DNA from: an uncultured Eubacteriales bacterium
GTDB lineage: Bacteria; Bacillota; Clostridia; Oscillospirales; Acutalibacteraceae
Reading direction: 5' to 3'
Assembly: GCA_949292775.1 (NCBI GenBank)
Contig: CASFBL010000007.1
Coordinates: 1 to 64,000 of the forward strand
DNA: 64,000 nucleotides
Shown: piece after piece, positions 1 through 7,158 of the stretch
Position numbering within the stretch: position 1 is the stretch's first letter
Layout of the letters: each line of letters opens with the position of its first letter
The notes under the pieces: generated by a model
Databases searched by the model: none
What the model saw: the letters and a program-made list of their open reading frames with translations, nothing else
What the model was told of the DNA's origin: nothing
Program-made: the position numbers and the translations under genes

Positions 1-900
1 AATCGCGACTTTTACTTAGGCGTTAAAAACAGCCGTGTCCTCCCGGCATCGGCTTGGAAAAAATCTTGTAGGGGCGAGGGTTATCCCCGCCCGTAATTTT
101 TGCATATTTTTGGTTTCTGTATATCGTAGGGACAGCCCTTGCGGCTGTCCGCGTGTTGTGTGTTCTCTCCCCCAGTCGCACGGCGTGCGCCAGCCCCCTC
201 GTCAGAGGGGGCTCGGGTTTTGAGGGTGATAAAAACCGGCATTGTTTATCGCGTCACCGACTCTTTCCTGCCGCCGCCCGTTTTTTATTTGCGAAAAACA
301 GACAGCCGTTTGCAAACTTCGGTTTTCTTTTCCTCCCTCTGACGAGGGAGGTGGCTTTTGCCGCAGGCAAAAGACGGAGGGAGAGAAATGCGTGCCGACG
401 CACACCGAATCGAGACTTTTACTTAGGCGTTAAAAACAGCCGTGTCCTCCCGACATCGGCTTGGAAAAATCTTGTAGGGGCGAGGGTTATCCCCGCCCTT
501 TTTTTGTGCGTAAGATTACAAGGCTGTTTTTAATCAGTCATATTCCATATTCTTTTCCTCCCTCTGACGAGGGAGGTGGCTTTTGCCTTAAAAACAGCCG
601 TGCCCTCCCGGCATCGGCTTGGAAAAAATCTTGTAGGGGCGGGGTTCCATCCCCGCCCTTTTCTTGTGCGTAAGATTACAAGGCTGTTTTTAATCAGTCA
701 TTTTCTTTTCCTCCCTCTGACGAGGGAGGTGGCTTTTGCCCCAGGCAAAAGACGGAGGGAGAGAAGTGCGTGCCGAAGCACGCCGAATGCCAGCAGGTAG
801 TGAGATTCTATCTTGGTTTTCCTGCCCGGCATCGGCTTTGTGCTGATTGTTAAAAAGTGACAAATCGTGTAGGGGCGGGGATAGAACCCCGCCCGCATTT
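1..900. repeat. Mosaic of dispersed intergenic repeats
   Basis: I see no credible gene in this stretch. It is built from pieces that recur elsewhere in the window. Family A (begins near tcgcgacttttacttaggcg, ends in a g/c-rich taggggcg...cgcccg hairpin) lies at 1-92, 408-500 and, truncated, 588-657. Family B (a cctccctc/gagggagg hairpin followed by a gcttttgcc/ggcaaaag hairpin) lies at 330-387, truncated at 557-587, and at 709-766. Family D (gtagggacagccctt..., ending gataaaaaccg) lies at 114-240. A 41-base unit (gcgtaagattacaaggctg and flanks) occurs at about 500-541 and again at 660-700. A lone taggggcgggg hairpin lies at 869-897. Short ORFs here are shadows of the repeats. Confidence 0.8.
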
Positions 901-937
901 TTTGCACGCTTGGCAGGAGCGCCAAACGCTTCAAGGC

Positions 938-966
938 TTGACACCTTTTCGGCAGGATTATATAAT
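938..966 (+). promoter_or_regulatory. Consensus sigma-A promoter
   Basis: A perfect TTGACA (938-943) and a perfect TATAAT (961-966) are separated by 17 bases. The predicted start of transcription, near 973, falls just before the ribosome site gaggagg, so the leader of the lipoprotein gene would be only about 16 bases. Confidence 0.85.
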
Positions 967-988
967 AGTGCCGAGGAGGTTGATTTTT

Positions 989-1450
989 ATGTGGAAAAAG
1001 ACAATTTCAATTTTTCTTCTGTGCGTGTTGATTGGTATTTTGCTTGTCGGCTGCGGGCAATCTAAAAATGCGGAGACGCTTCCTTCGGACGATGTTTTTT
1101 CATCGGAAGTAGGAGAAGTTTCGGTGCAAGAGGTGGGAGACGGCGGCTACCAGCTGACGGTTGAGACCGTTTTACACAACAATTCCGACAAAGCCTATGA
1201 GATTCTTGGCAACCCGACCTGTTGGAATGTTCTGTATGTCAACGAACAAGCAGAAGCGCAGGATCTCCCTGCGGGGTCCTATACGCTCCAGCCCGGCGGA
1301 GAGCTGAAAGAAACGAAAAAAGTAAACCTGACGGCAGAACAGGCAAAAAATTGCGAACTGTATGTCGTTTCTCAGTTTTCTATTGAACTGGAGGACGGAA
1401 CAAGCCAAACCTATGCGATTCAAAGCGAAACGCGCGAGGTCAGTGCGTAG
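989..1450 (+). CDS. Small secreted lipoprotein, unknown function
   Basis: This encodes 153 residues. Residues 1-21 form a lipoprotein signal peptide (MWKK, hydrophobic core, lipobox LVGC), so Cys22 should be lipidated and the protein anchored outside the membrane. The mature part is acidic and looks like a single beta-rich domain of about 125 residues (alternating hydrophobic strands, many T/V/E). I chose ATG 989 because gaggagg sits 8 bases upstream and the signal peptide begins there; an upstream in-frame start would destroy the signal. It stands alone between its own strong promoter and a terminator. I do not recognise the family; it resembles in size small immunoglobulin-like lipoproteins of Firmicutes, but that is only an impression. 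Confidence 0.8.
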   Translation: MWKKTISIFLLCVLIGILLVGCGQSKNAETLPSDDVFSSEVGEVSVQEVGDGGYQLTVETVLHNNSDKAYEILGNPTCWNVLYVNEQAEAQDLPAGSYTLQPGGELKETKKVNLTAEQAKNCELYVVSQFSIELEDGTSQTYAIQSETREVSA

Positions 1451-1506
1451 GAACAGAATGCGGATCGCCTTGACAGAGAAGGACAATTCAAAAAGTCGTT
1501 AAAAAC

Positions 1507-1538
1507 AGGGACGGAGGTCACCTCCGTCCCCTATTTTG
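1507..1538 (+). terminator. Rho-independent terminator of the lipoprotein gene
   Basis: An 11-base perfect stem (gggacggaggt / acctccgtccc) is followed by ctattttg. It lies 57 bases after the stop codon. Confidence 0.75.
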
Positions 1539-1539
1539 T

Positions 1540-1650
1540 GCGTGCCGCCGCACACCGAATCGCGACTTTTACTTAGGCGTTAAAAACAGCCGTGTCCTCC
1601 CGACATTGGCTTGGAAAAATCTTGTAGGGGCGGGGTTCCATCCCCGCCCG
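1540..1650 (+). repeat. Family A repeat copy
   Basis: This copy matches those at 1-92 and 408-500 almost base for base, from cgtgccgccgcacaccg through the terminal taggggcggggttcca hairpin. The gap 1451-1808 otherwise contains only the two terminators. Confidence 0.75.
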
Positions 1651-1749
1651 TTTTTGTGCTGCCGGCCTCGCCGCAAAGCAACTTCCGGGTCGCGGAAGTA
1701 AACAATAAATCATACTACCTACGCGCATTCGCCGCGTGTCGGTACACGC

Positions 1750-1786
1750 AAAAAGGCAGTCCCAAACGGAACTGCCTTTCTTTTTA
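1750..1786 (-). terminator. Terminator of the GGGtGRT/NifU-like operon
   Basis: On the minus strand aaaggcagt / actgccttt (9-base perfect stem) is followed by a T run. It lies 23 bases beyond the stop codon at 1809. The reverse arrangement also has T residues, so it may work in both directions. Confidence 0.75.
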
Positions 1787-1808
1787 TAATCCCAAAACCG
1801 GGGTCGTT

Positions 1809-2816
1809 TTATTTCTGTGCTTCCTGAACCGCAACTGCGCAAGCAACGGTCATACCGACCATCGGGTTGTTGCCCGCGCCGATAAGGCCCATCATTTCAA
1901 CATGCGCCGGAACAGAGGAAGAACCGGCGAACTGTGCGTCGCCGTGCATTCTGCCCATGGAGTCGGTCAGACCGTAAGAAGCCGGGCCTGCTGCGACATT
2001 GTCCGGGTGCAGGGTACGGCCTGTGCCGCCGCCGGAAGCCACGGAGAAGTACTTAACGCCGTTTTCCATTGCCCATTTTTTATAGGTGCCTGCAACCAGG
2101 TGCTGGAAGCGGGTCGGGTTGGTGGAGTTACCGGTAATGGAAACATCGACGCCCTCTTTCTTCATGATGGCAACGCCTTCCAGAACATCGTTCGCACCAT
2201 AGCATTTTACTGCCGCGCGCTCGCCGTCGGAATAAGCGGTTTCGCTGACAACCTTCAGCTCGCCGGTGTAGAAATCATAATCGGTTTTCACATAAGTGAA
2301 GCCGTTGATTCTGGAAATGATCATCGCAGCGTCTTTGCCGAGACCGTTCAAAATAACGCGCAGGGGCTCTTTGCGGACCTTGTTTGCGGTCTTTGCAATA
2401 CCGATTGCGCCCTCTGCCGCAGCAAAGGATTCGTGACCGGCAAGGAACGCGAAGCACTTGGTGTTTTCATCCAAAAGCATTGCGCCGAGATTGCCGTGGC
2501 CAAGGCCGACATTTCTCTGCTCAGCAACGGAGCCGGGCACGCAGAAAGCCTGTAAGCCCTTACCGATGATAGCGGCTGCTTCGCAGGCGGTCTTTACGCC
2601 GGCTTTGAGTGCAAGCGCCACACCGAGGGTGTAAGCCCAAACAGCGTTTTCAAAAGCGATGGGCTGCACGCCCTTGACAATCGCTTCCACATCAATACCC
2701 TTTTCGGTGCAAAGGGCTTTTGCGTCTTCGAGACTTGCAATGCCGGCATCGGCCAAGCATTTCTCGATTTTTGCCATTCTTCTTTCTTTACCTTCAAACA
2801 TTACATCGTTAGCCAT
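1809..2816 (-). CDS. GGGtGRT family protein
   Basis: This encodes 335 residues. The signature GGGTGRT is present (ASGGGTGRTLHPDN, around residue 260), which names the family. The protein is glycine/alanine-rich, soluble, without signal peptide, and has a conserved-looking GHGNLG and AGHESF region in the middle. The family has no established biochemical role that I can state. Its gene starts 14 bases after the NifU-like gene, so the two are made together and probably act as a pair, perhaps around an iron-sulfur or metal cofactor. ATG 2816 is preceded by an aggaggtgc ribosome site. Confidence 0.85.
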   Translation of the reverse strand: MANDVMFEGKERRMAKIEKCLADAGIASLEDAKALCTEKGIDVEAIVKGVQPIAFENAVWAYTLGVALALKAGVKTACEAAAIIGKGLQAFCVPGSVAEQRNVGLGHGNLGAMLLDENTKCFAFLAGHESFAAAEGAIGIAKTANKVRKEPLRVILNGLGKDAAMIISRINGFTYVKTDYDFYTGELKVVSETAYSDGERAAVKCYGANDVLEGVAIMKKEGVDVSITGNSTNPTRFQHLVAGTYKKWAMENGVKYFSVASGGGTGRTLHPDNVAAGPASYGLTDSMGRMHGDAQFAGSSSVPAHVEMMGLIGAGNNPMVGMTVACAVAVQEAQK

Positions 2817-2830
2817 TGTTTTGCACCTCC

Positions 2831-3526
2831 TTATTCTTCACGCGGGTCAATGTATTTTGCAGCGTTTGCAAAACGACCGTAAGTGCCGGTGTTCTTCTTG
2901 AGTGCTTCGTCAGCCGGAACGCCGTGACGGATATCTTCGAGCATCTTGCCGAGCTTGATGAACTCATAGCCGATGACCTCGTCATTTTCGTCAAGCGCCA
3001 TCTTGGTGACATAGCCTTCTGCCATTTCCATGTAGCGGACACCCTTTTTGTTGGTGGAGAACATGGTGCCGACCTGGGAGCGAAGCCCCTTGCCGAGGTC
3101 TTCAAGCGCTGCGCCGACCACAAGACCGTCTTCAGAGAAAGCGGACTGGGTTCTGCCGTAAACGAACTGCAGGAAGATTTCGCGCATAGCCACATTGATT
3201 GCGTCGCAGACAAGGTCGGTGTTCAGGCATTCAAGCAAGGTCTTGCCGGGCAGGATCTCTGCGGCCATAGCGGCAGAGTGCGTCATGCCGGAGCAGCCTA
3301 AGGTCTCAACCAAAGCTTCTTCAACAATGCCGTTTTTGACATTCAAAGAGAGCTTGCAAGCGCCCTGCTGGGGTGCACACCAGCCCACACCGTGTGAAAA
3401 GCCGGAAATGTCTTTGATTTCATAGGCTTTGACCCATTTTCCCTCTTCTGGGATGGGCGCCGGCCCGTGGTGCGGCCCTTTGGCTACGCAACACATTTTT
3501 TCAACTTCTTGGGAATAGTTAATCAT
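2831..3526 (-). CDS. NifU/IscU-like iron-sulfur scaffold protein paired with GGGtGRT
   Basis: This encodes 231 residues of the NifU N-terminal/IscU-like fold. Cys-containing loops are visible (MCCVAKG near the start, LGCSGMTH around residue 88, CAPQQGAC before it). Such proteins hold nascent Fe-S clusters, but this branch always sits beside the GGGtGRT protein in what I know of the clade, so its client may be specific. Start: ATG 3526 has aaaggag 11 bases upstream; the in-frame ATG at 3553 would lie on top of the predicted transcription start and lacks a ribosome site, so I reject it. Confidence 0.8.
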   Translation of the reverse strand: MINYSQEVEKMCCVAKGPHHGPAPIPEEGKWVKAYEIKDISGFSHGVGWCAPQQGACKLSLNVKNGIVEEALVETLGCSGMTHSAAMAAEILPGKTLLECLNTDLVCDAINVAMREIFLQFVYGRTQSAFSEDGLVVGAALEDLGKGLRSQVGTMFSTNKKGVRYMEMAEGYVTKMALDENDEVIGYEFIKLGKMLEDIRHGVPADEALKKNTGTYGRFANAAKYIDPREE

Positions 3527-3562
3527 GTTTTTTGTAACTCCTTTCTGAACCATACTGCCTTT

Positions 3563-3591
3563 ATTATACAGGTTTGACAGATATTTATCAA
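3563..3591 (-). promoter_or_regulatory. Sigma-A promoter of the NifU-like/GGGtGRT operon
   Basis: On the minus strand TTGATA (3591-3586), a 17-base spacer and TATAAT (3568-3563). Transcription would start near 3556, about 30 bases before the ATG at 3526. Confidence 0.8.
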
Positions 3592-3610
3592 TAGAAATTT
3601 TGACAATATG

Positions 3611-3865
3611 CTACCGGTTCGTGAAAAAATATTGTCCATTTTTGTGATATGCCCGCTTGACAGCTTTGTTTTCATAATAGGTCGAAAGAAGCCGCGCCGT
3701 CATGCGCACATCACGCCGCATTTCATAAAGACAGGCAAGCCGCCGGTAGGCCTCGCGCCGCTCCATGCCCGAAAGACTTTTCGCCACCGGCAAAAAAGCA
3801 TTGATTTGCTTTGTGAGTTTTTCCTCCTCTTGTAAGTATTCCCGCGATAACTCAAATAATGTCAT
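3611..3865 (-). CDS. Small helical protein, probable SOS target
   Basis: This encodes 84 residues, all predicted helix, with many Arg/Glu and the pattern EYLQEEEKL...ERREAYRRLACLYEMRRD...YYE. I recognise the style of a widespread uncharacterised Firmicute family of 70-90 residues (EL..EY...L..RI...R.....L.....E......YY) but know no function. ATG 3865 has gagagg 5 bases upstream; the GTG two codons earlier overlaps that site. A LexA-type palindrome lies between the predicted promoter and the gene, so it may be induced by DNA damage. No partner gene is in the same transcript. Confidence 0.7.
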   Translation of the reverse strand: MTLFELSREYLQEEEKLTKQINAFLPVAKSLSGMERREAYRRLACLYEMRRDVRMTARLLSTYYENKAVKRAYHKNGQYFFTNR

Positions 3866-3887
3866 AAGCACCTCTCATTTCCAGAAA

Positions 3888-3901
3888 AGAACAAATGTTC
3901 G
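3888..3901. promoter_or_regulatory. LexA (SOS) box
   Basis: AGAACAAATGTTCG fits the Gram-positive SOS box CGAAC-RNRY-GTTCG in 13 of 14 positions, and the palindrome extends outward (cagaaa...tttctg). It shares the core ACAAATGTT with both boxes in front of lexA in this window (52910 and, inverted, 52931). Confidence 0.75.
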
Positions 3902-3915
3902 TTTTTCTGAAAACA

Positions 3916-3943
3916 ATGTTACCGTTTCCGGCATTTTTTGCAA
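3916..3943 (-). promoter_or_regulatory. Predicted promoter of the small SOS-type gene
   Basis: On the minus strand TTGCAA (3943-3938), a 16-base spacer and TAACAT (3921-3916). The LexA box begins about 9 bases past the expected start of transcription, a position suited to repression. Confidence 0.5.
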
Positions 3944-3999
3944 GTAAAAGGCGCTTTTTAAGTCCGCTTTTTTGGACTCTGAATGTGGTAGAAAGTTCC

Positions 4000-4126
4000 G
4001 TGCGTGCCAATGCACACCGAATCGAGGCTTTTGCTTAGGCGTTAAAAACAGCCGTGTCCTCTCGACATCGGCTATGCTGCGTTTTGTTCGACAAATATTG
4101 TAGGGGCGGGGTTCCAACCCCGCCCG
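4000..4126 (+). repeat. Family A repeat copy (diverged)
   Basis: It starts cgtgccaatgcacaccgaatcg and ends with taggggcggggttccaaccc and its partner arm. Compared with the copies at 1-92 it has a longer middle. Confidence 0.7.
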
Positions 4127-4145
4127 TTATTTTAGAAAATTATTA

Positions 4146-4271
4146 GTTTCTGCATTTCGTAGGGACAGCCCTTGGGTCTGTCCGTATATCGTGGGTTCTC
4201 TCCCCCAGTCGCACGGTGTGCGCCAGCACCCTCGTCAGAGGGGGCACGGGTTTTGTGTGCGATAAAAACCG
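4146..4271 (+). repeat. Family D repeat copy
   Basis: This is the second copy of the unit at 114-240: tcgtagggacagcccttg, then the ctctcccccagtcgcacgg and cagagggggc segments, then gataaaaaccg, in the same order. Confidence 0.7.
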
Positions 4272-4353
4272 AAACGGTATATAGCCTTAACTTTTTTCAA
4301 TGACATACGGTTTTGTGCGAAAAAAATGCGGTTGCTTACTAACTTCCGTTGCC

Positions 4354-4413
4354 TTTTCCTCCCTCTGATGAGGGAGGTGGCTTTTGCCTATGGCAAAAGA
4401 CGAAGGGAGAGAA
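4354..4413 (+). repeat. Family B repeat copy
   Basis: It holds the cctccctctgatgagggagg hairpin, then a gcttttgcc/ggcaaaag hairpin and gacgaagggagagaa. The remainder of 3866-4539 holds nothing else I can name. Confidence 0.75.
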
Positions 4414-4539
4414 AGCGCGGTGCGTGCCGACGCGCCGTGATTTGCTGTGCGGCAGCCCGCACTCATCATCGGCACGCACCGGCTTTTCATTTTTTGAAAT
4501 TCATGGTACAATAACGAAAAGCGGCAAAAGGAGAAGCTT

Positions 4540-4734
4540 ATGGATTTTTTCGCGGTATTTCAGTTTTTCTCGGAAAATGTGGAACTAACGGCGGCGCAAA
4601 GGCGGCTGGAACTGGGCGCAGTCCTTGTGACCGGCGCGTTGCTTTTGTGCGCGCTTGGGCTTCTCTTACGCAGAAAAATAAGACTTGAAAAACGGCGCCG
4701 CGCCGAAACGGAGAAGGAAAATGCCAATCGTTAA
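4540..4734 (+). CDS. Small single-pass membrane protein
   Basis: This encodes 64 residues with one transmembrane segment (about residues 24-43, LGAVLVTGALLLCALGLLL) and a very basic, charged tail (RRKIRLEKRRRAETEKE), so the tail should face the cytoplasm. The ribosome site aaaggag lies 6 bases before ATG 4540. The last 14 bases overlap the start of rlmD, so translation may be coupled. I do not recognise a family. Confidence 0.6.
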   Translation: MDFFAVFQFFSENVELTAAQRRLELGAVLVTGALLLCALGLLLRRKIRLEKRRRAETEKENANR

Positions 4735-6076
4735 AAATCAGAAAATCGAACTGCAAATTGAATCGCTGACCGCCACCGGCAGCGGCGTCGGGCACTTGGA
4801 CGGCATGGCGGTTTTCGTCGCGGGTTCTGTGCCCGGCGACCGGCTTTTGGTGCACATCATCAAGGTGAAAAAGACTTATGCCGTTGGAAAGCTTGTGCAG
4901 ATTTTAGAGCCCTCGCCCGACCGTGTCGCGCCGGACTGTCCGGTGTTTCCGCGCTGCGGCGGGTGCGCGTGGCGGAATATGCGCTATAAAGCGGAGGCGC
5001 GCGAAAAACGCCAACGGGTCGAGGAAAATTTTAAACGCCTGGCGCACATTCCTTTGCCCTGCACGGAAATTCTCACACCCGAAAGCCCGCTGCGTTACCG
5101 CAACAAGGCGCAGTACCCGGTTGCGAAAGAAAACGGCGCAATCAAAATCGGCTTTTTCTCGCCGCGCACACACCGCGTAATCGACTGCGCGGACTGTTTG
5201 TTACAGCCGCCGGAATTTGCCGATATTGTGGCGGTGTTCCGCGCGTTTTTAGAGGAGACCGGTGTTTCCGTTTATGATTCGGAAAGCGGAAAAGGACTTG
5301 TCCGCCATTTGTATTTGCGAAAAGCTTACGCCACCGGGGAAATCATGGTCTGTGTGGTCATTAACGGCAAAACGCTCCCGAAAGCCGAGCGTTTGGTGGA
5401 GCGGCTGCGTTCCCAAAACCCGAATATTCAAAGCGTTCTGTGCAATCACAACACGGAAAAAACCAATGTCATTTTAGGCGAATCCTGCACCCTGTTATGG
5501 GGAAGAGCCTGTATCACCGACGAACTTTGCGGCGTTCGGGTGCGGCTTTCTGCACAGTCGTTTTATCAGGTCAATCACGATATGGCCGAGCGCCTTTATA
5601 AAAAAGCCGCAGAGTTTGCCGAATTGGACGGCACGCAGGTTGTGCTTGACCTTTATTGCGGCACGGGGACAATCGGGCTTTCTTTGGCGAAACAGGCGAA
5701 GAAAATCATCGGTGCGGAAATCGTGCCGCAGGCGTTAGAAGATGCGCGCGAAAATGCCCGCCGAAACGAAATCGAAAATGCGGAATTTTTCTGCGGCGAC
5801 GCGTCTGACGCGGCAAAACGCTTTCGGGAAGACGGCGTTTGCCCCGATGTTGTCATTTTAGACCCGCCGCGCAAGGGGTGCGCGGAAGATGTGCTTCGCA
5901 CCGTTGCCGAAATGAAGCCGAAAAAAATCGTCTATGTCTCGTGCGACAGCGCCACGCTCGCCCGCGACGCCGCGGTTTTAGCAGAACTCGGCTACCCGCC
6001 AAAGAAACTTTGCGCCGCCGATTTGTTCCCCCGCACGGTGCATGTCGAAAGTGTAGCACAGTTTGTACGGGAATAA
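4721..6076 (+). CDS. rlmD: 23S rRNA (uracil-5-)-methyltransferase RlmD/RlmCD
   Basis: This encodes 451 residues. It transfers a methyl group from S-adenosylmethionine to C5 of a uridine in 23S rRNA. Visible parts in order: an N-terminal TRAM RNA-binding domain (about 1-62), cysteines for a 4Fe-4S cluster (Cys73, Cys79, Cys82 in CPVFPRCGGC plus one in IDCADC), and the Rossmann methyltransferase domain with DLYCGTGTIGLSLA, DPPRKGC and the catalytic-Cys motif SCDSATLARD. ATG 4721 is chosen because ggagaagg precedes it and the TRAM domain starts there. In Gram-positives one enzyme of this type can modify both U747 and U1939, so RlmCD is possible. Confidence 0.9.
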   Translation: MPIVKNQKIELQIESLTATGSGVGHLDGMAVFVAGSVPGDRLLVHIIKVKKTYAVGKLVQILEPSPDRVAPDCPVFPRCGGCAWRNMRYKAEAREKRQRVEENFKRLAHIPLPCTEILTPESPLRYRNKAQYPVAKENGAIKIGFFSPRTHRVIDCADCLLQPPEFADIVAVFRAFLEETGVSVYDSESGKGLVRHLYLRKAYATGEIMVCVVINGKTLPKAERLVERLRSQNPNIQSVLCNHNTEKTNVILGESCTLLWGRACITDELCGVRVRLSAQSFYQVNHDMAERLYKKAAEFAELDGTQVVLDLYCGTGTIGLSLAKQAKKIIGAEIVPQALEDARENARRNEIENAEFFCGDASDAAKRFREDGVCPDVVILDPPRKGCAEDVLRTVAEMKPKKIVYVSCDSATLARDAAVLAELGYPPKKLCAADLFPRTVHVESVAQFVRE

Positions 6077-6120
6077 GATTTTGCAATCCGAAAACAGAGA
6101 AAATACAGGGGAGAAAACAT

Positions 6121-7083
6121 ATGATGAAAAAACGCGAATACATACTGTGGGTCGTGTCGTTTTATGTGCTGACACTCGCACTTTTGCTGATGGGCACATT
6201 TTACGATTTGCAAATTGACAAGGCGATTTACAATCCCGAAAATGCCTTTGCGCTGTTTTTGCAGAAATACGGCGAAGTGCCGCGTTTTGCACTTTGGGGA
6301 CCTGCCGCGGCGGTGCTGTATGCCTCGCGCGAGTGGGAGTGCAAAAAAACTTTGCAGGCGCTTTTATTTCTGCGCCGGAAAACGAACAAAACAAAGCCCG
6401 AATTTTCCGAAAAGGTGCAAACCGGGCTTTTAGAAGTCGCCAATATCGGTTACGGCGTCGGCTTTTTAGTACTCGGCTATTTCGGCTGGCAGAAGCTCAT
6501 AAAAAATGTCGTGAAACAGTGGCTTTCTGACGAAGCGAAAGAGACGGTGCTCTATCAAATTTTGCTTGTCACGGTCATTCTCGTGGTGGATGTGCTCGCC
6601 GCGTGGGCGGTGAAACGCCGCGTCCGCCCGCAGACGCTCGAACGCCTGAAGCCCTTGGCTTACGGTGGGATTGTATACGGCATTTTATATCGCGTTAGTA
6701 TTGACCCGATTAAAAACGCCGTGGAGCGCACCCGCTTTTATGAAATGGCGGACCCGGCGATTTATAACGACCAAAGTTTTTCGATGTTCACCCCGTGGTA
6801 CAGCCACGGTTTCGGCGGCTCATCGTTCCCTTCCGGTCACACGGCAAGCGGCGCGGCAACCTTTTTAAGCCTGCTTTTGTGCGATACGCTCGACCGCTTC
6901 AAAAACCGCGAACGGCTGTTTTTCGCGCTTTCGTGGATTTTTACATGGCTGCTCGGCTTTTCCAGAATGATTATGGGGCGGCACTTTCTTTCCGACATTG
7001 CCGTCGGCGCAATGCTTGGCTTTACCTTTGCGCTTCTCGCGCGCGAGCTGTTTGTCCGGCGGTTTTGGAAAAAGGTGAAGTGA
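6121..7083 (+). CDS. PAP2-family membrane phosphatase
   Basis: This encodes 320 residues with about seven membrane segments. The acid-phosphatase motifs are visible: KNAVERTRF (K-x6-R), SFPSGHT (PSGH) and SRMIMGRHFLSD (S-R-x5-H-x3-D). The family removes phosphate from lipid or isoprenoid phosphates (phosphatidate, undecaprenyl pyrophosphate) at the outer face of the membrane; the substrate here cannot be told. The loop between the third and fourth segments is unusually charged. ATG 6121 has aggggag 7 bases upstream. It lies 44 bases after rlmD and probably shares its transcript. Confidence 0.85.
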   Translation: MMKKREYILWVVSFYVLTLALLLMGTFYDLQIDKAIYNPENAFALFLQKYGEVPRFALWGPAAAVLYASREWECKKTLQALLFLRRKTNKTKPEFSEKVQTGLLEVANIGYGVGFLVLGYFGWQKLIKNVVKQWLSDEAKETVLYQILLVTVILVVDVLAAWAVKRRVRPQTLERLKPLAYGGIVYGILYRVSIDPIKNAVERTRFYEMADPAIYNDQSFSMFTPWYSHGFGGSSFPSGHTASGAATFLSLLLCDTLDRFKNRERLFFALSWIFTWLLGFSRMIMGRHFLSDIAVGAMLGFTFALLARELFVRRFWKKVK

Positions 7084-7109
7084 TTTATTCAAAAAATATA
7101 AAGCACAGC

Positions 7110-7146
7110 AAAAAAGCAGCGTACTTTTTGTACGCTGCATTTCTTT
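7110..7146. terminator. Bidirectional terminator
   Basis: A 9-base perfect stem (gcagcgtac / gtacgctgc) has an A run before it and atttctttt after it, so it can end both the PAP2 transcript and the convergent L,D-transpeptidase transcript. Confidence 0.85.
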
Positions 7147-7158
7147 TGGTTTGATGAT

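Noticed and set aside
153-533. Open frames of 60-126 codons in the first 900 bases
   Set aside because: They read through repeat modules in several frames, share the same peptide pieces, and lack ribosome sites.
1611-2555. 314-codon open frame on the plus strand
   Set aside because: Starts in a repeat and runs antisense to the GGGtGRT gene.
3526-3553. Upstream ATG for the NifU-like protein
   Set aside because: It would lie within about three bases of the predicted transcription start and has no ribosome site.
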